Below, one piece after another: positions 51,687 through 60,286 of a stretch of 64,000 nucleotides of DNA. Each line of letters begins with the position of its first letter. Position 1 is the first letter of the stretch. Both the position numbers and the translations under genes were made by a program. The notes below the pieces were generated by a model. The model did not search any database. It was not told the DNA's origin and saw nothing but the letters and a program-made list of their open reading frames with translations. Origin of the DNA: Paenibacillus plantarum (GTDB taxonomy: Bacteria > Bacillota > Bacilli > Paenibacillales > NBRC-103111). Where the stretch lies: positions 1 to 64,000 of the forward strand of contig NZ_WHNY01000045.1 in NCBI RefSeq assembly GCF_013141695.1, given 5' to 3'.

Positions 51687-52523
51687 ATGAAGAAGATCGG
51701 GTTTATTGATTATTTTCTAGATGAATGGCACGCAGAGAAATACCCAGCCTGGATCGATAAGGCGTCGAGTGGACGTATGCAGGTTGCGTATGCGTATGGG
51801 AAAACGAATTTGGATGGGAAACTTAGCAATGCGGAATGGAGCCAGAAGAAGGGGATTCAGCTGCTTGATTCCATCGAGGAAGTTGTGGAGCAAAGCGATT
51901 ATTTGGTCGTTCTTTCGCCGGATCATCCCGAATATCACGAAGAGCTTGCAAGGGTGGCCCTGCAGTCGGGCAAGCCAACTTACATTGATAAAACGTTCGC
52001 TCCTGATCGAGCAGCTGCCTTACGGATGTTTGAGCTCGCGGAGAAGCACCGAACTCCCATGTATTCGACCTCGGCGCTGCGATTTGCAGCGGAGTATGCA
52101 GGCATTGAGAAGCAAGGGATCGAGTCCATCATCAGCTTAGGGCCAGGGATGTTTGCTAACTATGCTATTCATCAGGTGGAGCCAATTGTCGCCTTGATGG
52201 GGACGGATGTGAGACGTGTGATGTGGGTTGGCACGGACAAGACTCCGGCGTTGTTAATTGGATATGGGGATGGCCGGCAAGCGGTGTTTCATCAATACGG
52301 CTGGGAATGTCCATTTAGTATGGCTCTTTATTATGATGGAGGGCAGTCAAAATTTCTAAAGATTGAGTCGGACTTCTTCGGCGCATTTATCGAGAATTTG
52401 GTTGGGTTTTTCGAGTCGGGCAAGCCGCCGGTTTCTCATGAGGAAACGATAGCGATTGCAACGATTCTGGAAGTCGGCATGAAGGCTGCGAGGACGCCAT
52501 ATCAGTGGCTGAAGCTGCCGTAG
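51687..52523 (+). CDS. Gfo/Idh/MocA-like protein with degenerate nucleotide site
   Basis: A 278-aa protein of the Gfo/Idh/MocA oxidoreductase type, shorter than the usual 330-380 aa. The N-terminus reads KKIGFIDYFLDEWHA and lacks the GxGxxG loop; YIDKTFAPD stands where E-K-P is normal. YLVVLSPDHPEYHEELARVALQSGKPTYIDKTF keeps the family layout. ATG 51687 is chosen over TTG 51657; AAAGGAG is 11 nt away. It may have lost or altered NAD(P) binding. It follows the transporter after a terminator and could act on the imported sugar. Confidence 0.72.
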   Translation: MKKIGFIDYFLDEWHAEKYPAWIDKASSGRMQVAYAYGKTNLDGKLSNAEWSQKKGIQLLDSIEEVVEQSDYLVVLSPDHPEYHEELARVALQSGKPTYIDKTFAPDRAAALRMFELAEKHRTPMYSTSALRFAAEYAGIEKQGIESIISLGPGMFANYAIHQVEPIVALMGTDVRRVMWVGTDKTPALLIGYGDGRQAVFHQYGWECPFSMALYYDGGQSKFLKIESDFFGAFIENLVGFFESGKPPVSHEETIAIATILEVGMKAARTPYQWLKLP

Positions 52524-52680
52524 ATGAAAGATCCGGCTTCTTCCGTGGTAATCTTCAAAACTTAGCTACTCCAACACACCATGCCATCCAAACTGCACTC
52601 CTCAACAAACGATATATGAATGAGCTACATAAACAATTTTTACTCATCCACCAGTAGCTGGATTTGTTGGGGTTGAGGAG

Positions 52681-52862
52681 TAGGGGAACGTGGTTCCCCT
52701 ATTTGTGTAAATTCCTTGGATTTCTCGGAGTAGGGGAACGTAGTTCCGCTAAAATCGTGAATTTGAGGGAAATGGGCTGAAAACGGTGAAATAACGGAAC
52801 CACGTTCCGTTTCTCACCGGAAATAGCCGTTTTCGCGGAAATAAGGGAACCACGTTCCGTTT
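52681..52862. repeat. four-box intergenic element, copy 3 (spacing 50-61-50, different boxes)
   Basis: Boxes of 21 nt start at 52681, 52731, 52792 and 52842. Inner 19-mers are AGGGGAACGTGGTTCCCCT and AGGGGAACGTAGTTCCGCT; boxes 3 and 4 on the other strand are AACGGAACGTGGTTCCGTT and AACGGAACGTGGTTCCCTT. Each is a near-perfect palindrome around GGAAC-GTR-GTTCC. The first pair and the reverse complement of the second pair align along their length, including TATTT after box 1. It fills most of the 526-bp convergent gap 52524-53049, together with the terminator and GTT run listed separately. Confidence 0.88.
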
Positions 52863-52878
52863 GCCCCTACAATCATAC

Positions 52879-52927
52879 AAAAGAGCCCTTTACCCCCACC
52901 GAATGGTGGAAGTGACGAGGCTCTTTT
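52879..52927. terminator. bidirectional terminator between convergent genes
   Basis: AAAAGAGCC (52879-52887) pairs with GGCTCTTTT (52919-52927), with CCACC/GGTGG inside. A run on the left and T run on the right allow use from both sides. Confidence 0.85.
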
Positions 52928-52963
52928 GTTCTTGCTCGATGCTATCTGGCAGAGAAGCTCGCA

Positions 52964-52987
52964 GTTGTTGTTGTTGTTGTTGTTGTT
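52964..52987. repeat. (GTT)8 microsatellite
   Basis: Eight perfect GTT units between the bidirectional terminator and the end of the secreted GHL10 gene. No coding frame uses it. Confidence 0.9.
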
Positions 52988-53049
52988 GCCCTCGTTGCCA
53001 GCAACTTCGTTCCGGCCAACTAGTTAGTCTTCACCTGTAACTAATTGGC

Positions 53050-56000
53050 TCACTCCAACATGTCAACTTCATCAGTCTCTACAAATTCACTTTTGTCCTT
53101 ATGGCTATTGAACACTTTAATCTTGATGTCAGCCTGCTTGCCACGATAGGAAGCTTTAATTGTAGCAGACCCGGGCTTCACTGCTGTGATGATGCCGTCG
53201 GATGTAATGGATGCCACTTTATCGTGGGAAGAGCTGTAGGTCACGCCTTGATTGATGTAGCCAACTACGCCGTCGGTGTAAGTTACTTTAAGCGGTGCTT
53301 GGTAGGTTTCACCTTTGACAAGACTGTGTTTGTTTTCGTCGAAGCTGAGACTCGCCACGTCCGCGACAGTTACGACAGACTTAGCGGTTTTGCCCTCGAA
53401 AGTAGCCGAAATTTCCGCAGTTCCTGCTTTCAATGCGGTAACCTTTCCATCTGCAGAAACGGTGGCTACCGACGGATTACTAGAGCTGAACACAGCTCCA
53501 GCAACAACGGCGCTCGACTGATCCGAATAAACGGCGGTCGTTACGGACGCGTGCTTGTCACCAACAACAAGGCGATAGGCTGCAGCATCAAGCTGAATAC
53601 CTGTGATGACAGGGGCTGTACGCGTGATGCTTACGGTTTTCTCGTTTGTTTTGCGACCGTCGACATAGACCGAAACTTGTAAATTATTAACGCCGATGGC
53701 GAGCTCCACATTTCCGATAAAGTCTCCGTTACTGGACACCTCAGCGGGTACACCATTAAGAAGAACACGTGCCGTCCCTGTACCAATTACATCAACATTG
53801 CCCTTGATCTCTAGATTGCGCAGTGCAGTACTCGTATTCGCATAATCCAAATACCCTCTCAGCACAGCCGAACGCACATCATCGCCAACTTTGTAAGTTC
53901 TTGCGACCAACTGTCTTCTCGTTCGTACGCCAGAAGCATCGAGCGCAGAGATTACGAAGCCGCCTTGTGGAATCACACTGTTATTCGGCGACATCGTGGT
54001 CCAGTTCCAGGTAAGTGCCTGCTGCTGGTTAACGACTTTCGTGACTTTGCCGGAGTTGTCTACGATAGCCTCCACGCCGAACGTGCTGGTGGCCGTGGTT
54101 TGACCAAAGTCATCTGAATAAATGTTGAGATTATTCTCGTTCCGGCTCACATTGAAGAGATCCGCTTCAAGGAACGACTCAGGACTACCTGGTATGCTCG
54201 AGCCGATTTGATAATCCTTCACATATTCCACATTATGGAGCGATGCCTTCACCACGGACCAGTTGACTTGTGAAAGATCGAAGAGCATGAGGCCATTCGA
54301 TTGCGACAAGCCAGCTTGGAACACGGAACGTTGCAAAGGAGGGTCTTGGATGTTCGCCAAAGCAATACTAGCGTACATCGGGACTTCACCGTTCGTTACG
54401 ATATTACCCAAGGTAATATGGTGTTCGATTTCCTTTTGTGTTGTTTGATACGTACCAATCATGAGGAAATCGATGTTGCCCGCATAACCAGTCTGCGCAT
54501 AGGAGTCCGTATAAAGGCTGTCATCCGGCAGTTGCAAACGACTGTCGTACTTGAAATTCGGACTGCCCCAATGGACGCCGTTCAAATAGTAAGACTCAAA
54601 CCAAGAACCCACATAAGCGGAGGAATAGACCTTATGACCTTTCAAAGCGGAGTAACGGTCGGTTAGTGAACGAACATCATCGGTGAACGTCTTGATCGTT
54701 TGCGAGCGGAACTCCCACCAGTCATTGATGAGCGGCCCCGCTTGGCGAACATTGTTTACATAGCTGAAAACATCCGCAGGCCAATTCGTCAGCTGCTTAC
54801 CCCGAGTAGCGAGAAAAGCCTCAAACTTCGCACGCGTCAAGGGGCTGAAATCGGCCGTTTCGTTATCATAACGGGTACGATCCAGAACAACGCCATCTAC
54901 ATCGTAGTTCTTAATCACTTCTTCCATGTTTTTCAGCTCAAAAGCTCTTACATCATCGTTGGCTGGGTTCACAAAAGTAACAAGGGACTTGCCCGATGTG
55001 TAGTATTTGCTCTCACGCAGACGCAAAATTTGTCCATTATCCTCGGGACGATACACATGCTCTTCCCAATCCAGATGCTGGTTCAACAATCCATATTCGT
55101 TATGAGCAGGTGATCCTTCAGCAAAAACGTTGAAGGCGGCATGGATTTTAATACCAAGCTGATGTCCGTACTTGATAAATTCTTCCAACATATCCAGATT
55201 CGGATTGGCACCTGCACGCGTAGGTGCTGTCATTTGTGAGATGTGCGGACGATTCGTCAAATCGTTCTTCTTATAGTTGGCGAAGCCTTCGACGCCTTTG
55301 ACATCAAGCGCAATGGCTGTCACACCAGCATCTTTGGCTTTGGTCAGCATATCACGGATATTCTCAGGCGTTTGCAGTTTGAAAATATTGGTGCCTTGGT
55401 CGACCCAGAGGACGACTTCCTTGGCAGCACTCGTTTGTTTTTTATAAAACACAACAAGCGTCTTTCGATCATTCTCTACGCCATTCTTAGACGCGACGAC
55501 ATCTAGGTAATTCACGCCTTCAGCGAGGCTAAACTCACTCTGGAAAGAGCCATTCGCTTGCAAAGCAACCGAAGTTTGGTTAATGCGAATCGCATAATTG
55601 ACGCCAGACTCCAAGTTTTCCAGCTTGCCGGAAACCGTCGTTTTCGGCGTAGTTACCGTAAACCAATCGTCATTGTCCAGTTTAAGGCGCGCTTGAGGTC
55701 CTTGACCCGTCATGAGAGCGGAAACGGGGATCACTTCACCATTTTTACGCAGCTTAATGAGGTCGCCAACCTTGAAATTTTTCGCCAGATATTGCTTGAA
55801 AGTTTTATTCGCCCAGCTGTCATCATTGGCGACAAGGATGAAGCCGCCTTGCGGGATCGTCAAGGTTGTTGGTCCTGTCCAGACGGGCACACCGCCGTTA
55901 ACGGATGGGTTGACAACCCGAGTCACATGATTTGTCGCATCGACGACAACGCCGATGGAGGTGGTGCCAACGGTAACGGAAGTTGCAAATTCTGTTGTGA

Positions 56001-56211
56001 ATAAAGCGACATAATCGGTGATTCTACTCATATCCGTATCAACGGCATTGATTTGCTTGCGTGGACCTTCAATATCGATAGTGATATCGACGGGTGCTGC
56101 TTCTACTTCAATGAAATCAGTGGGGCTGGTTGCCGCAGATGCGGATATGGACCAAGAAGATGCGAGTAATGTAACCAATAAAGTCATGATTAGCCATTTC
56201 GATTTATTCAA
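53050..56211 (-). CDS. secreted GHL10-type glycoside hydrolase-like protein with two Big2 domains
   Basis: A 1053-aa secreted protein. The signal peptide ends near residue 26 (SASA-A). A beta-module (about 62-265, with IPQGGF at 119-124) precedes a GHL10-type TIM barrel (about 268-640: EVVLWVDQGTN, VTAIALDVKG, KIHAAFNVFAEG, YDVDGVVLDRTRYDN, FLMIGTYQTT). A second copy of the beta-module (about 690-865, IPQGGF near 746) and two bacterial Ig-like Big2 domains (about 869-950 and 951-1041) follow. There is no sorting signal, so binding is probably through Big2. Third gene of a minus-strand operon, 19 nt after the Gfo/Idh gene. The 193-aa plus-strand frame inside is a shadow. Confidence 0.83.
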   Translation of the reverse strand: MNKSKWLIMTLLVTLLASSWSISASAATSPTDFIEVEAAPVDITIDIEGPRKQINAVDTDMSRITDYVALFTTEFATSVTVGTTSIGVVVDATNHVTRVVNPSVNGGVPVWTGPTTLTIPQGGFILVANDDSWANKTFKQYLAKNFKVGDLIKLRKNGEVIPVSALMTGQGPQARLKLDNDDWFTVTTPKTTVSGKLENLESGVNYAIRINQTSVALQANGSFQSEFSLAEGVNYLDVVASKNGVENDRKTLVVFYKKQTSAAKEVVLWVDQGTNIFKLQTPENIRDMLTKAKDAGVTAIALDVKGVEGFANYKKNDLTNRPHISQMTAPTRAGANPNLDMLEEFIKYGHQLGIKIHAAFNVFAEGSPAHNEYGLLNQHLDWEEHVYRPEDNGQILRLRESKYYTSGKSLVTFVNPANDDVRAFELKNMEEVIKNYDVDGVVLDRTRYDNETADFSPLTRAKFEAFLATRGKQLTNWPADVFSYVNNVRQAGPLINDWWEFRSQTIKTFTDDVRSLTDRYSALKGHKVYSSAYVGSWFESYYLNGVHWGSPNFKYDSRLQLPDDSLYTDSYAQTGYAGNIDFLMIGTYQTTQKEIEHHITLGNIVTNGEVPMYASIALANIQDPPLQRSVFQAGLSQSNGLMLFDLSQVNWSVVKASLHNVEYVKDYQIGSSIPGSPESFLEADLFNVSRNENNLNIYSDDFGQTTATSTFGVEAIVDNSGKVTKVVNQQQALTWNWTTMSPNNSVIPQGGFVISALDASGVRTRRQLVARTYKVGDDVRSAVLRGYLDYANTSTALRNLEIKGNVDVIGTGTARVLLNGVPAEVSSNGDFIGNVELAIGVNNLQVSVYVDGRKTNEKTVSITRTAPVITGIQLDAAAYRLVVGDKHASVTTAVYSDQSSAVVAGAVFSSSNPSVATVSADGKVTALKAGTAEISATFEGKTAKSVVTVADVASLSFDENKHSLVKGETYQAPLKVTYTDGVVGYINQGVTYSSSHDKVASITSDGIITAVKPGSATIKASYRGKQADIKIKVFNSHKDKSEFVETDEVDMLE

Positions 56212-56230
56212 TTGGTTTCACATTCCTTCC

Positions 56231-57289
56231 CTAGAAACGGATTTCTTCACCTTTTTCGCTAGATTCATAGACACCGCATAGTATTTTCATCATCTCAACC
56301 CCGTCCTGTACAGGTGAAAGGGTCTCTTTTTTACCTTGGCAGACTTCAATGAAGTAATTAATTTCATCCTGAAAGCCGGCAACAAAGTCGAATGAAAGGT
56401 TATTAATCTGCGGTGTGAGGTTCAGAATGGTGTCATACTTCTCTGTGATGATGGATAGCTGCGGCTCCAACTCGGCTCCGCCTTTTTCACCAAACAGCTT
56501 CACCGTTAATTCGTCTTCCTTAGCATGAAGCGTAAAGCTAACATCAACTAGTATGGAGGCACCGTTCTCGAATCGAATCAACGCATTGGCCAAATCTTCG
56601 ACGGTATTGTGTGTAGGGTCATAATCAGCAGCTTTATAAAAAGCAAGGTTCTTCACATTGGCACGATTGCCAAGTTTTTTGTAGGTATTACCAGAAATTG
56701 ACTTAACTTTAGGACGTCCCATTAAATACCAGCAAAGGTCAATGACGTGGACACCTACGTCGATCAGCGGGCCGCCGCCCGAACGATCCACATCGGAGAA
56801 CCAGCCGCCAGGGTTGCCCAAACGGCGAATGCACGATGCCTTCGCGTAGTAAATGTCGCCGAGCTCGTTGTTATCGAGGAACGATTTGATGATGCGGGTA
56901 TTCGAAGCGTAGCGGCGAACGAAACCGACTTGCAGCGTTTTGCCAGTACGATGAACGGCGTCTTCGACTTCTAACGCCTCTTTCACCGATGTACATAGGG
57001 GCTTTTCGGTGAGTACGTTTTTACCAGCCTCCAAGGCGGCAATGGAAATTTGGGCATGGCTGTTGTTCCATGTACAAATGCTAATGGCATCAATAGCGTC
57101 ATTCGCTAGCAAATCCTCATAGCTCGTATAGATATGTTGGATGCCGTATTTTTCAGCTTTTGCTTTCGCGCGTTCCTCGTTCAAGTCACAGATGGCATAG
57201 AGTTCAGCATCCGGATTCGAGTGATAGGATTTCAAATGCATTTCGGAAATGGAACCTGCACCAATGACACCAATACGTATTTTACTCAT
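56231..57289 (-). CDS. Gfo/Idh/MocA-family NAD(P)-dependent oxidoreductase
   Basis: A 352-aa dehydrogenase. The Rossmann domain has RIGVIGAGSISEMHLKSY (G10, G12), then YAICDLNEERA and the catalytic-site NVLTEKPLC. The C-domain holds GGWFSDVDRSGGGPLIDVGVHVIDLCWYLMG, with the D-x-x-x-H pair used in catalysis by family members. Substrate is probably a sugar or cyclitol. ATG 57289 has AGAGGAG 7 nt upstream; the frame runs further upstream without a site. It follows the FAD gene by 32 nt, in one operon with it and the secreted GHL10 gene. Confidence 0.9.
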   Translation of the reverse strand: MSKIRIGVIGAGSISEMHLKSYHSNPDAELYAICDLNEERAKAKAEKYGIQHIYTSYEDLLANDAIDAISICTWNNSHAQISIAALEAGKNVLTEKPLCTSVKEALEVEDAVHRTGKTLQVGFVRRYASNTRIIKSFLDNNELGDIYYAKASCIRRLGNPGGWFSDVDRSGGGPLIDVGVHVIDLCWYLMGRPKVKSISGNTYKKLGNRANVKNLAFYKAADYDPTHNTVEDLANALIRFENGASILVDVSFTLHAKEDELTVKLFGEKGGAELEPQLSIITEKYDTILNLTPQINNLSFDFVAGFQDEINYFIEVCQGKKETLSPVQDGVEMMKILCGVYESSEKGEEIRF

Positions 57290-57321
57290 GTTCTTGCTCC
57301 TCTTCTTATGAATGATTATTG

Positions 57322-58920
57322 TTAGACAGGTCGAGTTGCAGGCCAAGCCAGCTCAATGCCGTAGCTTTCAAGCATATTCTGGAAATTGCGAAGTTCAGAA
57401 GCCTCATTGCGTACTTCCCGAGGCAAGATGCCACGGTCGATGCAGCGGCTTGCGAGAAAACCGACCGCTTCGCCAATGTTCCACTCGACGGGATGCAGTC
57501 GGTAACATCCGTTGGTGATGTGGGTGACACCTAGATTTTTGCAAGCTGGCAGCAAATTGTTCATTCGGATCGGAATCAAGCTTCCCAGCGGAATCTGGAA
57601 GGGTAGGGAAGAGATATCTATATAATGACGGTTCCCCGTACTTGGATGGAGGTCAATGCGGTAACAGCCGATACCAACGGAATCAGGGAACTGTTCGGCT
57701 TTTCCGTCAGGACGGCACGCTGTACTCACATGTTGTTCCAGAACGGTAAACTCCGCCTTGATCCTGCGCGACTCTCGTATGTAGGGATACATAGCCAGTC
57801 CGTCATCTGTACCGACGATATCTGGACGCAGGCGAAGACCAGGGTAACCTTGCCCGCCATCAGGTCGAGGAGCTTCCGTTTGCAGCCAATAAAGCAGGGA
57901 TAAGCTAAGTTGTTTCGCATCCCATAGGTGCTTCTCTCTGTCCTCTGCGCTGACATCAATCACAGAGCCCAGCCAGTAGTCGTTCTGCGGCCAATTGACC
58001 AATGTAATGTCTCCAGGATAAAAGCCTTCCTCGAAGTTCCGGCTATCGATAATGCGCCGATAGAAGAATAAGGAGTATTTGTCCGTGCCCTCAAACAGTT
58101 CATAGGAGACATGTTCCAGAGTACTCGGGCGAACACCGGACCAGCTGAGCAGACGATCAGGCCAGAATTCCGCTTTGTATGCCTTCCAGAAGTCATAGCG
58201 CTCAGGGCGCGCAATGGTGTGATCTTCGCCTTCGATGTAATCCATAGCGAAGCAGTAAGTGAATCCTTGCATGTCTTGCGGTAGTGCGTCGCCCTCTACG
58301 GCATTCGGCTCACCGGTCTGACTTTTAGACTCAGCCCCTGTCACATATTCCGCACCCGCAAGTGGCAGCGCATCGCCGCATTCGGTAGCGTCAAGGAAAT
58401 AAGCAGCATGGAGCGTAATGCTATCGCCGCTAGTCAAATTGCGCACCGTGACGGAACGCACATCATCGCCGTCCACAGATACGGATTCTAGGCGATGGCG
58501 AGTTAAAATCTGTAAACGCCCGCTGTTGACATAGGGAGCGAGCATATCTTGCAGGACAGCTAACGCAGCCCGCGGCTCATGGCATAACCGTGAAACGCCG
58601 CCATTACCAGGATTAAGCAGCGTTCGTGAACGCGCCTCTGAGGTAAGTGGGAAATGGTCGCGGTAATAATCACGCACGCCATCTCGAAACTGACGATAAC
58701 TGCGTGTGCAACCAAATTGTTCGATCCATGGGTGCTCATCTGGCGGAACGGCTTGGCTCGTTAATTGCCCGCCGATCCAGTCGGTTTCCTCGGTCATGAT
58801 CACTTTTTTGCCGGATTTGGCAGCGGCAAGCGCAGCTGCGAATCCGCCAGTTCCACCGCCGATCACGACGATATCAGCCTGGTAGTTGTACGTATGTGGA
58901 TTGCTTTTTGTGTTAACCAA
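57322..58920 (-). CDS. FAD-dependent oxidoreductase (FAD_oxidored / DUF-type PF12831-like)
   Basis: A 532-aa flavoprotein. The dinucleotide fold is at residues 16-46 (DIVVIGGGTGGFAAALAAAK, G21/G23/G26). TDWIGGQLTSQAVPPDEHPW and FLDATECGDALPLAGAEYV are hallmarks of the FAD-dependent oxidoreductases found in polysaccharide-degradation clusters, and GCYRLHPVEWNIGEAVG is the C-terminal FAD contact. No signal peptide. The TTG start has AAAGGAGG 11 nt upstream. First gene of the three-gene minus-strand operon. It probably oxidises a sugar hydroxyl so that the Gfo/Idh step can follow; that pairing is inference. Confidence 0.87.
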   Translation of the reverse strand: MVNTKSNPHTYNYQADIVVIGGGTGGFAAALAAAKSGKKVIMTEETDWIGGQLTSQAVPPDEHPWIEQFGCTRSYRQFRDGVRDYYRDHFPLTSEARSRTLLNPGNGGVSRLCHEPRAALAVLQDMLAPYVNSGRLQILTRHRLESVSVDGDDVRSVTVRNLTSGDSITLHAAYFLDATECGDALPLAGAEYVTGAESKSQTGEPNAVEGDALPQDMQGFTYCFAMDYIEGEDHTIARPERYDFWKAYKAEFWPDRLLSWSGVRPSTLEHVSYELFEGTDKYSLFFYRRIIDSRNFEEGFYPGDITLVNWPQNDYWLGSVIDVSAEDREKHLWDAKQLSLSLLYWLQTEAPRPDGGQGYPGLRLRPDIVGTDDGLAMYPYIRESRRIKAEFTVLEQHVSTACRPDGKAEQFPDSVGIGCYRIDLHPSTGNRHYIDISSLPFQIPLGSLIPIRMNNLLPACKNLGVTHITNGCYRLHPVEWNIGEAVGFLASRCIDRGILPREVRNEASELRNFQNMLESYGIELAWPATRPV

Positions 58921-58957
58921 CGATGATTGTCCCTCCTTTAACCAATTCGCCTGCTAG

Positions 58958-59117
58958 CATTCACAGGTTATCCCTATTGTATTACAGCTGGTAAATAGCC
59001 ACAGCGGAGGACCATGACTTCTTTTGGTACTTTAATAACCCATTCGTTGTGAAAAAAAAGGGATTAAACAAGCGAGGGCGAAGAATGAATACCTAGCAGG
59101 ATAACCGTGTGTGAATG
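58958..59117. promoter_or_regulatory. paired inverted half-sites in a divergent promoter region
   Basis: CATTCACAGGTTATCC (58958-58973) recurs inverted as GGATAACC-GTG-TGTGAATG (59099-59117), matching in all 16 positions apart from a 3-nt insertion. CTAGCA precedes both sites. The left site lies just downstream of a minus-strand TACAAT. The arrangement suggests one regulator bound at both ends of the 226-bp gap, controlling the FAD operon leftward and the esterase/binding-protein/kinase operon rightward. Nothing else coding lies in the gap. Confidence 0.5.
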
Positions 59118-59146
59118 TAAATTCGTAATAAGGGGAGATAGTTAGA

Positions 59147-60247
59147 ATGAAAAATCAACAACAATCAAGTGACGTCTTAAAATTGGATGCCAATATGAGG
59201 ATTCCGCAACTGGGTGACCAACAGTTCGAATGGTACTCACCGATGGAGCAACCTTTTTCTTTAGCAGGTTTTGGATGGCTGAGGGAGGAACAGCTGTATC
59301 GTAGGCTGCCAGTAAATCCCGCTTGGAAGCTGCCTGAGGCAGTGGATAACTTGTCGAACTGTACGGCTGGTGGACAAATTCGCTTTACAACGAATGCGGT
59401 CTCACTTTCTATTAAGGTAAAGCTGGCCAGCGCTGCGAACATGTATCATATGCCAGCAACAGGTCAATGCGGATTCGATTGCTACATCGGAGATCCAGGT
59501 GAACAGTACTATTACAGTACGGCTCGCTATGATGCGAAGCAAACCGAATATGAAAGCGTTATGTTTACAGATATGGAACGCGCAGATAGAAGCATTACGT
59601 TGAATTTCCCACTATACCAAGGCGTTCAAGAGGTATGGATCGGTTTGGACCCATCTGCATCAATCTCCTCTCCACCAGCCTACGATAACAGCGAGAAGAT
59701 CATCTTGTATGGGACTTCAATCACGCAGGGAGGTTGTGCGACCCGTCCTGGCATGGCCTATCCCAATATCCTATCCAGGCGAGTTAATATGGAATTTCTA
59801 AATCTAGGCTTCTCGGGTAATGGTAAAGGAGAGCCTGAGCTTGCGCACGTTATAGCAGAAATTCCGGATCCTGCCTGTCTCGTCTTAGACTATGAGGCCA
59901 ATTGCGTATCTACGGAGCTCCTGCAAACGACTTTGCCGGAATTCATTCGTATCTATCGAAATAAACATCCATATACGCCGATTCTCGTGCTATCTTGTAT
60001 TACTTATGCGAAGGAAAGGTATAGCAAGTCGTTGACGTTAGAAAAGGAAGAGCGTAAACAATTCCAACGCCAGACCGTCGAGCAGCTACGTGAAAAAGGG
60101 GATGCCAACATTTATTTCTTCGATGGCTCAACGTTACTAGGCGACAATGCGCACGAATGCACCGTCGATGGTGTACATCCGACTGATCTCGGATTTTTGC
60201 GAATGGCGGACGGGCTCACTCCTTTTCTCAAGAAAATACTCGCTTAA
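59147..60247 (+). CDS. SGNH/GDSL-family hydrolase with N-terminal beta-domain
   Basis: A 366-aa esterase-like protein. An N-terminal jelly-roll domain (about 20-180) is followed by an SGNH fold. The nucleophile is S191 in LYGTSITQGG; block II/III residues lie in NLGFSGNG; the acid/base pair is D341 and H344 in DGVHPT. Such two-domain SGNH proteins remove acetyl or other acyl groups from glycans. No signal peptide, so it acts on imported material. AAGGGGAG lies before the ATG. It heads the operon with the binding protein at 60287 and the kinase. Confidence 0.87.
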   Translation: MKNQQQSSDVLKLDANMRIPQLGDQQFEWYSPMEQPFSLAGFGWLREEQLYRRLPVNPAWKLPEAVDNLSNCTAGGQIRFTTNAVSLSIKVKLASAANMYHMPATGQCGFDCYIGDPGEQYYYSTARYDAKQTEYESVMFTDMERADRSITLNFPLYQGVQEVWIGLDPSASISSPPAYDNSEKIILYGTSITQGGCATRPGMAYPNILSRRVNMEFLNLGFSGNGKGEPELAHVIAEIPDPACLVLDYEANCVSTELLQTTLPEFIRIYRNKHPYTPILVLSCITYAKERYSKSLTLEKEERKQFQRQTVEQLREKGDANIYFFDGSTLLGDNAHECTVDGVHPTDLGFLRMADGLTPFLKKILA

Positions 60248-60286
60248 TTGTTTACCGGTTGGTTACGATGGAAGGGGATTGGAAGG

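Noticed and set aside
52681-52862. Boxes as ordinary transcription terminators
   Set aside because: The palindromes lack T tracts, and a clear bidirectional terminator already sits just downstream at 52879-52927.
53101-53682. A 193-aa plus-strand open frame
   Set aside because: Antisense to the Big2 region of the secreted GHL10 protein, where biased codons leave open frames.
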